From positions 1-55,815 of the forward strand of contig JAPDPR010000017.1 of the NCBI GenBank assembly GCA_034506335.1: DNA of 55,815 bases, given 5' to 3'. Positions 35,960 to 44,896 of this stretch are shown one piece after another; within the stretch, counting starts at the first letter, position 1, and each line of letters begins with the position of its first letter. Source of the stretch: a candidate division KSB1 bacterium. Lineage in GTDB: Bacteria > Zhuqueibacterota > Zhuqueibacteria > JANLFK01 > Oleimicrobiaceae. The notes beneath the pieces are model-generated. The model saw nothing but the letters and a program-made list of their open reading frames with translations, was not told the origin of the DNA and did no database searches. Made by a program: the position numbers and the translations under genes.

Positions 35960-36394
35960 TTAATCCGCGGCGGATTGTTCCAGCGCGCGCCCTTTGGACA
36001 TGCGGCCGACCAGGCAACACAAACCAATTTGGGCGGCGGACTTGCGCAGGTAGCTGGTGGCGCCCAGGCGGTAGCTTTCCACCAGGTCCTCCTCGGAATG
36101 CGAGGAGGTGAGCACGACCACAGGAATGTCCTTGGTGCGTGCATCCGCCTGCAGACAGCGCAGGACCTCCAACCCGTGCATGTCCGGCAGGCGCAAATCC
36201 AACAGAATGAGCTCCGGCTTATGCGCCAGGTCTCGATCCGCAAACTCGCCTGTGCCGAACAAGAACTGCAACGCCCTGCCACCACTGGACATGGTGACAA
36301 TGTCTCCATCCACGTACGCCTGACGCAAGAGGCGCACCGTGAGACGCCTGTCGTCCGGGTCATCTTCAATTAGCACAATGTACGGCTTTCCCAT
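35960..36394 (-). CDS. Stand-alone receiver (Rcp1-type)
   Basis: The frame opens further upstream, but the start is placed at ATG 36394 (MGKPYIVLIEDDPDDRRL) because GGGAGGAAATC lies directly before it and the extra N-terminal stretch is Cys/Arg-rich and unlike a receiver. 144 residues: acidic pair in IEDDPDD, Asp in LILLDLRLPDMHG, Thr in VVVLTSSHS, Lys in YLRKSAAQ. It resembles the receiver at 13402-13821 closely, including the insertion before the phospho-site and the ATSYLRK ending, so the two are likely paralogues. Confidence 0.9.
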   Translation of the reverse strand: MGKPYIVLIEDDPDDRRLTVRLLRQAYVDGDIVTMSSGGRALQFLFGTGEFADRDLAHKPELILLDLRLPDMHGLEVLRCLQADARTKDIPVVVLTSSHSEEDLVESYRLGATSYLRKSAAQIGLCCLVGRMSKGRALEQSAAD

Positions 36395-36419
36395 GATTTC
36401 CTCCCTATCCTCCATGGCC

Positions 36420-37205
36420 TTAGCCGTTTTGGAGCACCGACGCTGTTTCTGGCACTGAAGCGCACGCCTTGGCCTTGAAGCGTAACATGTAGCCCACCGT
36501 CGTCCGGTCCCGGCCCGGCAGAGGATGCATCGTCCCTTCAATCGACACCTGCCGGGCGTCCCGCGCGCAGAAGGCGAAGGCAAACGGCGTGGGGTCCCTC
36601 ATAGTGGGGCAAAGAGAAGAAAGCTCCGGGGCCGGTTCTGCAGAGGTCGAGGCAAACAACTGCATCACCGGCATGCCCGCCGCCTCCATTTGGGCCCAAC
36701 CGGTCAGGGCCTCGGCTAGCTCGTTCAGGTAGACCACCTCCCCTCGCAGGTTGGCGAAAATGAGCGCATCACCCATCTGGTCGAGGGCTGCGGTCATGAG
36801 CTCCTGCGTTGCCCTCAGCCTTTTCTGGCGCTGGTTGTGGAGCAGCGCAAGCTCGACTACAGCCTGCACATCCTTCTCTTCAAACGGCTTGCAGATGAAA
36901 CCGTAGGGCTCGGTCTCCTTGGCCCGCTGGAAGGTGCCACGGTCCGTGAGGGCGGTCACATACACAACCGGGATGTCGTGGGTAGCTTTGATCTGCCTGG
37001 CTGCCTCCACCCCGTCAATCTCCCCCTTGAGGGCGATGTCCATGAGGACTAGGTCCGGCTGCTCTTCGCGGGCGCGTTTGACCCCCTCCTCACCGGTCCG
37101 CACGATGCCTGAGACGACAAAGCCAAGGCTACGGAGGATCCCCTCCATGTCCTTGGCCACAATAACCTCGTTTTCCACGATCAACACCCGGGCTTTCGCT
37201 TCCAT
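36420..37205 (-). CDS. Receiver-PAS regulator
   Basis: 261 residues: an intact receiver (VENEVIVAKD, Asp in LVLMDIALKGEIDG, YGFICKPFEEKDV), a short helical linker, and one PAS domain (about 135-245; DQMGDALIFANLRGEVVYLNELAEALTGW). No kinase or DNA-binding domain. Such REC-PAS proteins are thought to relay phosphorylation into a partner kinase or bind a ligand. It lies between the large kinase at 37259 and the small receiver at 35960, all with short spacers, so a shared transcript is likely. Confidence 0.88.
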   Translation of the reverse strand: MEAKARVLIVENEVIVAKDMEGILRSLGFVVSGIVRTGEEGVKRAREEQPDLVLMDIALKGEIDGVEAARQIKATHDIPVVYVTALTDRGTFQRAKETEPYGFICKPFEEKDVQAVVELALLHNQRQKRLRATQELMTAALDQMGDALIFANLRGEVVYLNELAEALTGWAQMEAAGMPVMQLFASTSAEPAPELSSLCPTMRDPTPFAFAFCARDARQVSIEGTMHPLPGRDRTTVGYMLRFKAKACASVPETASVLQNG

Positions 37206-37258
37206 AGTCTCACCTTCGCTCGTGCCTCTGTGCCGCTCAGTCGCTTGGGTGAACGCCG

Positions 37259-40200
37259 CTATTGGTCGCGCCTGAACAAAATCCTGAACTCGGTGCCACC
37301 CCCGTTGGAATTCATCTCGATAGTGCCCTCCAGCTGGTCGGTCAGGGTGGTGACCAACTGCAGGCCAAGGGATTCAGTATTGCGAAAATCGACACCCTTT
37401 GGAAACCCCACGCCGTTGTCCCGCACCATGAGCTCATACATGCCGTTCTTGGGAACCAGGGCAACACGCACTTCTCCCTTCCTTCCTGCTGGGAACGCAT
37501 GCTTCAAACAATTGGAGACCAGCTCGTTGACGATCAGGCCACAAGGGATGGCTGCGTCGATGCCCAAAGAGACCCCCTCCGCATGCGTCACGAGCGCGAT
37601 GCGCTCAGGGCTCACCCCATAGGAGCGGAACAAATCGTCGGTCAACTTGCGCAGATAGTCGGCAAAGTCAATCCTGCTCAAATCTCTGGACTGATACAGT
37701 TTCTCATGGATCAGCGCCATGGACCGGACGCGGTTCTGGCTGTCTTTGAGAACCGCCACCACTTCAGGATTACCAACACACCCCGACTGGAGGTTGAGCA
37801 TGCTGGAGATGACCTGCATGTTGTTCTTGACCCGATGGTGGATCTCCTTGAGCAGGACCTCCTTTTCCCGCAGCGAAGCTTTGAGCTGTTCGTTGGTGCG
37901 TTTTCGCTCTATGGCCATGGCCGCCTGGTTACAGACAAACTGCAAAATCCGCTTTTCCTCCTCGCCGAAGCGAATACCTTCGGTGTAGCTCTGTACCGCC
38001 AATACCCCGATGATTCCTTGGGTGCCCACCAATGGGACTCCGAGCCAGTCCACCGAGGGGGTACCGATGGCTTCGACCTCGCCGCGCTCGACCAACTGCG
38101 CGAAGACTTCGCGCGAGGCCAACAGTGGCTCACCGGTGCGCAGCACGTATTCTGTCAACCCTCTCTTGAGTTTGCGGGGGCTTGGCGGCTCGTCCTTTTC
38201 GTCCACAAAGTACGGGAAGCTCAACATGCCGGACTCCTGGTCAAGAAGCGCGATGTAAAAGTTCTGGGCCGGCATAAGCTCGCCCACGATGGCGTGAATG
38301 GACGCGAACAGTCCCTGCAAGTCGGCGGCGGTATTGGCGGCCTCGGAGATCTTGTAGATCGCCTCGCGCACCTTCTCCTCGCGTTTGCGGGCACTGACGT
38401 CGCGGAACACCACCTGCGAAGCCTTCTGCCCGGCGAATACCACGGGCGAGGCAGCCACCTCTACATCCAGCACGCTGCCGTCCAGGCGCAGGAACTGCTC
38501 CTCGATGGGGGGCGCGGGTTCGCCGGTCTCCATCATCTTGCGCACACGCTCCAGCACTATCTGGCGATAGTCCGGATGGACAAAATCCATCACCGAGGCG
38601 CCGAGCATCTCCTCGGGGCTCTTGGCACCCATGATGCGGGCAGCAGCGGGGTTGGCGAATATGACTTTCCCCTGGCTGTGGATGACGATCCCCTCCGGCG
38701 AGCTCTCCACCAAGTTCCGGAAGCGCTCCTCACTGGCACGCAGCTCAGCCTCCTGCCTCTTGCGCTCGGAAATGTCGGTATACACGGCCACCACCCCGTG
38801 AAGCGTCTCTCCCACGCGAATGGGGGAGCCGGAGACGATCACGTCGACCGGTGTGCCATCTTTGCGTATGCGCACAGCCTCGTGCGCCAGGATGTCTTTG
38901 CCGCTCAACACGTGCCGGGTGAGCCCTGCTGCTTCCTCGTGGACGGCACCGGTGGCAATCAACCCGTCCAGGTCCTTGCCCAGAACCTCCTCGCGGCGAT
39001 AGCCGAAAATCTGCTCGGCGGCCTTGTTCCATTCGACCACCCGATGCTCATTGTCGAGGGTCACAATGGCGCTGGGTGAGTTGTTCAGCACCGATTCCAG
39101 GTACTTTTGCCGCCGCTCGATCTCTTCCTCTGCCTTCTTACGGACCGTCACGTCTCTTATTATGGCCACGTACCCGCACAGCTGCTGGTCGGCGGTGCAA
39201 AGGGCAGAGACGCTCAGTTCGGCAATGAAGGAACTGCCGTCTCGCCGCAAGAGGATCTGCTCCGCTTGCAGGACCTCTTCTGAGTGACAGGAGGGGAGAG
39301 AACTTCGCGCCCATTGGCGGACCGCCTCGGGCAGAAACACGCCCACCTGCGTCCCCACCATCTCCGCAGCCGAGGCGAACCCGAAGAGCTGTGCGGCGCG
39401 TTCATTCACCTCAGTGAAGATCCCCATCGGGTTTACCACCAAAATGGCTTCCGGCGAGGTGCGCACCAGAGTCTCGTACAGCTCCTTGGCCTCCTTCAGG
39501 GCTGCTTCTTGGCGCTTGCGCTCGGAAATGTCACGCACAATCCCCTCGGTCCCCAAGCAGCGGCCATCGTCGCCCAGGATCAGCCGGGCGCTGATCGAAG
39601 CAGAGAACGGCGTGCCGTCGGCATATTTGAGGCGCACCTCGAAATCGCTCACCGCCCGCTCCCTCGCCAGTTCTGCCAGGAAGCGCTCCCGCTCTTCCAT
39701 GCTAAAGAATACCGTTTCCACGTGCCTGCCAAGGAGCTCCTGCCGCCTGTACCCGTATCGTTCAACCGCGGGGCTCACGTTGCGCAATAGCCCGGAAGTA
39801 TCTGCGTAAAAGTAGATGTCCTGCATGTTGTCGAAGATGCTGCGCAGGCTCCGCTCGCTCTCCCGTAGCGACTCCTCGGCACGACGACGTTCGCTCGCCT
39901 CCATAGCCAGGGCCACCATGTCCGCCATGGAACTGGCAAAGGCCTGTTCTTCCACGGTCCATTGCCTGGGCGCCCCTACGTGTTCATGACACAACACGCC
40001 CATGGTCTGGCCGTTCACACGAATGGGCGCGTCCAGCATAGAGCTGATTCCCAGCGGCACAAGGTAGTCGTTGGCAAACTCCCACGTAGTGGTATCGGTA
40101 CGGGCATCGTGCGCGGGAATAATCCTCTCCTCTTCCAGCGCGGCGAAGTAGGCAGGGTAACGCGACGCCTCAAGTTCGTGACCGGAGGTGTGGCGATTAG

Positions 40201-40687
40201 CCCCGCGTTCGTAGAGGTTGAGGCAGCGAATCTTGGTCCGCTCCTCGACAAAGAGCCACACCCCCACGCGCTCCACCTCCAGTGTATGAGCAGAAGTCTC
40301 GGTGACCTGGTCTAGTGCGGCGCTGAGGTTGCCACTGTAGAGCAAAGGCGCTCCAGATATCCTGGCTAGCGCTCGATTGAAACGTCGCAGCCGCTCCTGC
40401 TCATCTTCGCGTCGGGCATCCGCTTGTTTGCAGAGCTCGATTTCGTGCGTCAGGCTCGCCTGTTCACGCCGAAAGAGCCGAAAGCTGGCCTCAACAAGGG
40501 CTGTGGCACCGCCTACCGCCAGCAGCCAGGCCACGAGGTCCTTCCCCACGGGCAGCCCCCTCAAGAAGTAGTAATAGGCATGGAATGCGCAGATCAAGAC
40601 GAAGGCAAGGACAAGCACCGCGATCTTGGTGTGTCGAAGGGGTCTCCCCGATGGCGAGTAAGTGTTCACGTGTTGCTCCATATGCAT
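37259..40687 (-). CDS. Membrane-anchored sensor kinase, GAF-PAS4-GAF-HisKA_2
   Basis: 1142 residues. Two N-terminal hydrophobic segments ([40 protein letters not shown]) form a hairpin anchor with almost no exported loop. Then come GAF (about 100-275), four PAS domains (275-400, 400-525, 525-650, 650-775), a second GAF (775-935), HisKA_2 ([20 protein letters not shown]) and HATPase ([18 protein letters not shown]). The second GAF resembles the second GAF of the 19439-23851 kinase (shared [18 protein letters not shown] and WLGVPL), suggesting domain shuffling between paralogues. AAGGA precedes the ATG. Confidence 0.93.
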   Translation of the reverse strand: MHMEQHVNTYSPSGRPLRHTKIAVLVLAFVLICAFHAYYYFLRGLPVGKDLVAWLLAVGGATALVEASFRLFRREQASLTHEIELCKQADARREDEQERLRRFNRALARISGAPLLYSGNLSAALDQVTETSAHTLEVERVGVWLFVEERTKIRCLNLYERGANRHTSGHELEASRYPAYFAALEEERIIPAHDARTDTTTWEFANDYLVPLGISSMLDAPIRVNGQTMGVLCHEHVGAPRQWTVEEQAFASSMADMVALAMEASERRRAEESLRESERSLRSIFDNMQDIYFYADTSGLLRNVSPAVERYGYRRQELLGRHVETVFFSMEERERFLAELARERAVSDFEVRLKYADGTPFSASISARLILGDDGRCLGTEGIVRDISERKRQEAALKEAKELYETLVRTSPEAILVVNPMGIFTEVNERAAQLFGFASAAEMVGTQVGVFLPEAVRQWARSSLPSCHSEEVLQAEQILLRRDGSSFIAELSVSALCTADQQLCGYVAIIRDVTVRKKAEEEIERRQKYLESVLNNSPSAIVTLDNEHRVVEWNKAAEQIFGYRREEVLGKDLDGLIATGAVHEEAAGLTRHVLSGKDILAHEAVRIRKDGTPVDVIVSGSPIRVGETLHGVVAVYTDISERKRQEAELRASEERFRNLVESSPEGIVIHSQGKVIFANPAAARIMGAKSPEEMLGASVMDFVHPDYRQIVLERVRKMMETGEPAPPIEEQFLRLDGSVLDVEVAASPVVFAGQKASQVVFRDVSARKREEKVREAIYKISEAANTAADLQGLFASIHAIVGELMPAQNFYIALLDQESGMLSFPYFVDEKDEPPSPRKLKRGLTEYVLRTGEPLLASREVFAQLVERGEVEAIGTPSVDWLGVPLVGTQGIIGVLAVQSYTEGIRFGEEEKRILQFVCNQAAMAIERKRTNEQLKASLREKEVLLKEIHHRVKNNMQVISSMLNLQSGCVGNPEVVAVLKDSQNRVRSMALIHEKLYQSRDLSRIDFADYLRKLTDDLFRSYGVSPERIALVTHAEGVSLGIDAAIPCGLIVNELVSNCLKHAFPAGRKGEVRVALVPKNGMYELMVRDNGVGFPKGVDFRNTESLGLQLVTTLTDQLEGTIEMNSNGGGTEFRILFRRDQ

Positions 40688-40798
40688 GCGTTCCTTGTGC
40701 GACCCTGGGGTCTCTCCGTCGGATCTGCCCCGAACTGCTCACGGGGCAAACCTGGGGCTCAGTTCGCCCGCCCTAGTTGTGCCTTGGCCTCCGACAGC

Positions 40799-40820
40799 AA
40801 AAGGACTCCCACGGGAGCCC
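40799..40820 (-). terminator. Probable intrinsic terminator after a receiver gene
   Basis: On the minus strand GGGCTCCCGTGGGAGTCC forms a 6-bp stem (one G-T pair) with a CCGTGG loop and is followed by TTTTGC. It starts 23 nt after the stop of the receiver at 40843-41268 and lies 112 nt before the next kinase start, so it would separate two transcription units. The U tract is short (4). Confidence 0.55.
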
Positions 40821-40842
40821 TAATCCGACACGGAGGTAAGAA

Positions 40843-41268
40843 TCATTCTGCCACAGCGGGAGCGCCAGTCTGCTCCCGCGATTTCGCCTCCTCGCGATGT
40901 CGATGCAAGGCCATTTCAATGGTAATGCGCAGCTCTTTCTCCTCAAATGGCTTTAGCACGTAGCCGTATGGGCCTGTGACCATAGCCCGCTGCAGAGTGT
41001 TGTCATCCGCGTGCGCAGTCAGGTAGATGACCGGGATGTCCAGCTTCGCCCTGATCCGTTCGGCTGCCTCGACGCCATCCATTTCGCCCTTGAGGCGGAT
41101 GTCCATAAGGATCAAGTCGGGATGGGTCTCCTCCGCTTTCTGGATTGCCTCTTCTCCTGACCCCGCCAGCGCTGGCACCTCGTATCCCATCTTCCGCAGC
41201 CTGTTCTTCAGGTCAAGAGCGGTGATGTTGAGGTCCTCAACGACCATAATTCGCGCAGCTCGATCCAT
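40843..41268 (-). CDS. Stand-alone receiver
   Basis: Start placed at ATG 41268 (MDRAARIMVVEDLNI), by analogy with the other receivers here, with AGGGA 7 nt upstream. An in-frame ATG at 41301 with AGGAG only 3 nt upstream would add 11 residues. The 141-residue product has the phospho-Asp in LILMDIRLKGEMDG, Thr in VIYLTAHAD and Lys in YVLKPFEEKEL. It follows the HisKA_2 kinase at 41323-43545 and is the likely partner. The MDIRLKG-type receiver sequence is shared with the receivers at 18966, 17337, 23945 and 36420, which form one paralogous set. Confidence 0.9.
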   Translation of the reverse strand: MDRAARIMVVEDLNITALDLKNRLRKMGYEVPALAGSGEEAIQKAEETHPDLILMDIRLKGEMDGVEAAERIRAKLDIPVIYLTAHADDNTLQRAMVTGPYGYVLKPFEEKELRITIEMALHRHREEAKSREQTGAPAVAE

Positions 41269-41322
41269 GTGACAGTCCCTACTCTTTCGTTCGTGGCACA
41301 TGTGCTCCTACCGCCGGATCGA

Positions 41323-43545
41323 TCACCCTCTAGTGCTTCCATCAGGAAAACAAATGGTGAAGGTGGTCCCACCTCCATTGCACAGAAGCTCTATGTTCCC
41401 TTCCAACTGGTCCGTCAGCGTGTTGACCAGCTGCAGACCTAACGATTCGGTGTTGCGAAAATCAAGATGCGACGGGAAGCCCACCCCGTCATCGCTCACG
41501 CTGAGCACGTACGAGCCATTCACGCGCTCCAGCCTTAGCGTTACCTGCCCTTTGCGGCCGTTCGGGAACGCGTGTTTCAACGCGTTGGAGACAAGCTCAT
41601 TCACGATCAGACCGCACGATATGCCCGTGTCGATGGCGAGTTCCACCCCGTTGATTTCTATCTCCATGCCGATGCGCTCTGGGTCCACACCGTAGGAGTC
41701 GAACAAATGACTTGTGAGGCTCCGCGCGTACTCGGCAAAATCAACCCTGGCCAGGTTCTTGGACTGATAGAGCTTTTCATGGATCAGCGCCATGGACTTG
41801 ACTCGGTTTTGGCTGTCGTTGAAAATGGCCAGGGCGCGTGGGTCGGTGATGTAAGAGGACTGCAAACTCAGCAAGCTGGAGATGACCTGCATGTTGTTCT
41901 TCACTCGGTGGTGGATCTCCTTGAGCAAGATCTCCTTTTCCTTCAAGGAACTCAGGAGCTCTTCTTCTGCGCGTTTGCGCTGGCTGATGTCCTGGTAGAG
42001 AGCGAAGGCGCCGTAGCGGGCGCCCTGGATCATGACAGGCACACCGAAAACCTCCACGTCCACCTCCGCACCGTCCTTGCGCCGGCGGCGGGTGATAGCG
42101 TGCACGCGCTCGCCGGCCATCACCCGACTGGTCAGATCCCTTGCCTCGGCCAATTGCCCCTCTCCGGCTAGCAGCTCGTCCACCTGCTTCCCCATCGCTT
42201 CCCCGCGCTCGTACTGGAACAGACGCTCAAAGGCGGTGTTGCACAGCGTAATTCTGCCCTCAGCGTCCATGCCCACCACCGCAAGAGGATTGTATTCGAT
42301 GAGCGCCTGCAAGTAGGTGCGCTGCTGCCGTATCTTCTCCTCTTGCAAGTGCCTCTCTGTGACGTCGATGTCGGCCCCTTGGTAACCAGAAAAGTTGCCG
42401 CCTGTGTCGTAGATTGGCGCCGCGTTGCGCGAAAGCCACAATGTCCCGCCGTCTTTGTGCTGGAAAGGCGCGACAAAGTCATGAATTGGGGCCCGGGCGT
42501 CTAGCAGGCGCAGGAGTGCGCGCTCATATTCCACGCGCTTGCTGGGGTGGAGAAGGTCGCAAAAGCCTTTCTTGCCCACGAGCTCTTCTGGCGCGTAGCC
42601 CAGCAGTTCCTTGACCAAGGGGCTGCTGTAGGTGTAGCGGCCGGAAGCATCCACCTCCCACACCCAAGCGTGCACTTGCTCGGCCACGTGCCGCAGGCGC
42701 CCTTCGGATTCACGCAGGGATAACTCCGTGAGCTTGCGTGCGGTGATGTCTTCCACCAGGCCATCATAGTACCGCACCCGCCCTCGCTGGTCACGGACTG
42801 CCACCGCGGTGAGCGCACACCACATCCGACTGCCGTCCCGCTTTCTAAAGGGAACCTCGGCACGCTTGAGCACGCCTTCAGCCTTGATACGCGCTACCAA
42901 CGCCGCACGGTCCGCTGGGTCCACGTACAGGTCCCTCACCCTTGTGCCAATAAACTCCTCCTTGCTCGCGTAGCCGAACATGCTCACCAGTGCCGGATTT
43001 GCCTCAAGCACACGTCCATCCGCTCCTGCAGAAGTGCGAAATATCCCCACCTCTAGGTTATCGGTTATGGCCCTGAACTTGCGCTCGCTCTCCTGCAGAG
43101 CGGCGTCGGCTTCTTTCCGCGCGCTGACGTCTCGCATGACGCACAAAACCCCTTCAAGACCGCCTCTTGCCCTGGACGGCCTGACGGTAACCTCTACCGG
43201 TACAGGACGCCCCCCTTTGGTCCTCAGGAGAAATTCAATTGTTGTATCCGCGCCGGTGCGCACCGCTCGCCCGAGGCTCCTCCACGCATTGCGCTGCTCG
43301 AACGGGTCGGCAAAGTACCCGCGCACATCCGTACCCTGCACCTCCTCAGGATCATAGCCGGCAAGTGGCCTGATGGCCGGACTGCAATACTGGATAACCC
43401 CATCCGCGGTGAGATGCAGCACCACGTCTTTGACCCCTTCCACCAGTTCACGGAAAGTTCGGTCGCCCGCGCATCTAATCTCTCGGCGCGATGGTCGACC
43501 TGTCTGCGCAGCTCGTGGTTGGGGAGTACAGACGGTCTCGTTCAT
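41323..43545 (-). CDS. Soluble sensor kinase, PAS4-HisKA_2
   Basis: 740 residues with no membrane segment. Four PAS domains (about 28-150, 150-275, 275-405, 405-530) are followed by HisKA_2 ([20 protein letters not shown]) and HATPase (ELVSNALKHAF, DDGVGFP). The third PAS (VWEVDASGRYTYSSPLVKELLGY) is of the type common in sensors of small ligands. GGGAG lies 7 nt upstream of the ATG. The start codon overlaps the stop of an 11-codon leader frame (ATGA), so its translation is probably coupled to that leader. Confidence 0.93.
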   Translation of the reverse strand: MNETVCTPQPRAAQTGRPSRREIRCAGDRTFRELVEGVKDVVLHLTADGVIQYCSPAIRPLAGYDPEEVQGTDVRGYFADPFEQRNAWRSLGRAVRTGADTTIEFLLRTKGGRPVPVEVTVRPSRARGGLEGVLCVMRDVSARKEADAALQESERKFRAITDNLEVGIFRTSAGADGRVLEANPALVSMFGYASKEEFIGTRVRDLYVDPADRAALVARIKAEGVLKRAEVPFRKRDGSRMWCALTAVAVRDQRGRVRYYDGLVEDITARKLTELSLRESEGRLRHVAEQVHAWVWEVDASGRYTYSSPLVKELLGYAPEELVGKKGFCDLLHPSKRVEYERALLRLLDARAPIHDFVAPFQHKDGGTLWLSRNAAPIYDTGGNFSGYQGADIDVTERHLQEEKIRQQRTYLQALIEYNPLAVVGMDAEGRITLCNTAFERLFQYERGEAMGKQVDELLAGEGQLAEARDLTSRVMAGERVHAITRRRRKDGAEVDVEVFGVPVMIQGARYGAFALYQDISQRKRAEEELLSSLKEKEILLKEIHHRVKNNMQVISSLLSLQSSYITDPRALAIFNDSQNRVKSMALIHEKLYQSKNLARVDFAEYARSLTSHLFDSYGVDPERIGMEIEINGVELAIDTGISCGLIVNELVSNALKHAFPNGRKGQVTLRLERVNGSYVLSVSDDGVGFPSHLDFRNTESLGLQLVNTLTDQLEGNIELLCNGGGTTFTICFPDGSTRG

Positions 43546-43577
43546 GTTCGTTCTCCCATGAATGCAGCGAAAGTCAT
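43542..43577 (-). CDS. Putative 11-residue leader peptide coupled to the kinase
   Basis: An ATG at 43577 follows GAGGAGG at 4-nt spacing, a stronger site than that of the kinase itself. It encodes MTFAAFMGERT and a TGA that overlaps the kinase ATG (ATGA). This architecture is typical of translational coupling: ribosomes finishing the leader reinitiate on the kinase. There is no run of one amino acid that would suggest classical attenuation. Only comparison with relatives could show conservation. Confidence 0.45.
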   Translation of the reverse strand: MTFAAFMGERT

Positions 43578-44896
43578 TCAGCCTCCTCTAATCGATATTG
43601 CGTGCACAGTTCGGCGCGGGCCATTTTCCACGGGACGGGGCGCTCGATCTACGAACCAACCACAGGCACAATGCGAGGGCACAGGACTGGGAAGCGAAGG
43701 TGTGCAGAGGCCCCTGAAAAGGGGCGGAAGAGGCTGCAGCCCAAGCGAGAGCATTCCCACAAGAAATGACATGCCGACGGCAAAGAGGACGGCTCCGCCG
43801 TCGGGATGGACATCCGCCCACCATCCTCACCTCACTTCCACCACAGCGGTGGCTCCAAGACCGCCAAGCTGCTGGCCTACTCGTCTGAAAACATAGCCGT
43901 ATGGCGCCTTCTGCCGGCCCGTTTGCTTGCCGGAAGCCGCCGTGGCCTGCAGTCGCACGACCACCGGCGATTGTCCACTACGCACGCCGTGCCTTACAAG
44001 TTATGTGCCATGTAGAAAGATTTGCCGTGGTGGGACCATCAATTTGTTTTTACGCAGCTTAATCCATGAGGAAAGCGAGGCTAGACCACCTCATTGGATG
44101 TGGCGCCAGGGCTACTGTGTAGCACACGCCACACCGGCCACCGATCGGAAGCACCAGATATTAGGAAAACAAAATCTTAGGTTTGTAGAGGGCAGTGCCC
44201 AATGCAGCCCGCAACTGTCCAGCACATGCCACACTCGGTGGCGCATGTGTCGAACAAGGCAGAGCTCGGAGTGCCTCACTCTGTCCAACGGAAGAGGCGC
44301 GGACAACGCTCGAAGCTATGGGAGGAACAGGGCGATTTGCGCACATGTGCCCCGCGCGTCCTTCTTACCCTCCCGCACACGCAGCAGGAGCTCCAAGAAC
44401 CGGCTTTCTCACATTGGCGAGGCAATGGACGGCAGAAACTTGAGGGGAGGCCCCGGGTAGGCAGAAGCCCTTCTCAGCTAGCGAACCAGCACCTGCCGCA
44501 GATTCTGCCAAGTGGGCATTTTGGAGGGGGCGAGACTTCAACTGGGCCAGTGAGGTCGCAGTCCCGGCGGCAATGTGGAAGCCCTGAGCCTCACTCACAC
44601 CGCTTCACGCAGGCAGGGTGGCAACACACAACTCGGCGCGGGGAGACTTGCTTACACCAGGTTCGTGCCGGTCGACGTCCGGCACGATCGCCCAATTGGG
44701 TTGACCACGTGCTGCGCCTTAGGAGGAGAAGCGACAGCCGAGAAGGGCTATGGTTTCGGTGAGGTCCTACTCAGCAGGGGTAGCGGGACAAGTGCACCAA
44801 CAGAGGAGCGATTTCTTGAGCACGGAGCGAGTCACCCGGGCAACGGATCACGTGGCCCAAGGGCCGCTCAGGCCGGTGAGACCGTGTCGGACTGTC
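43578..44896. other. Long non-coding stretch upstream of the kinase
   Basis: About 1.3 kb between the leader of the 41323-43545 kinase and the sigma-54 activator. Open frames exist on both strands (longest under 190 codons) but have odd composition, no domain features and no good ribosome sites. An AT-richer segment lies around 44030-44180. Inverted repeats occur, the clearest at 44223-44249. The promoter of the kinase should be here, but I cannot place it. No tRNA or rRNA is seen. Confidence 0.5.
44223..44249. repeat. Imperfect inverted repeat in non-coding DNA
   Basis: CACATGCCAC (44223-44232) and GTGGCGCATGTG (44238-44249) pair as CACATG and CCAC stems with a 2-nt bulge around a 5-nt loop. 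A related sequence without the right arm (AGCACACGCCACAC) occurs about 110 nt to the left. It could be an operator or part of an RNA hairpin. Confidence 0.4.

Noticed and set aside
35162..36373. Open frame of 403 codons on the plus strand
   Set aside because: It is antisense to a clear receiver gene and to the hypothetical gene at 35447; composition is Pro/His/Arg-rich and patternless.
36395..36583. N-terminal extension of the receiver starting at 36583
   Set aside because: The extra 63 residues are Cys/Arg-rich and unlike receivers, while a strong ribosome site lies just before the ATG at 36394.
40769..40784. Possible sigma-54 promoter before the kinase at 37259 (AGGCACAACTAGGGCG on the minus strand)
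   Set aside because: GG and GC spacing is right, but the -12 element reads GGGC instead of TTGC and the first base differs, so the match is too weak.
44202..44762. Open frame of 186 codons on the plus strand in the 1.3 kb gap
   Set aside because: Composition is Arg/Gln/Pro/His-rich with no domain-like segments and no good ribosome site; other overlapping frames look equally random.
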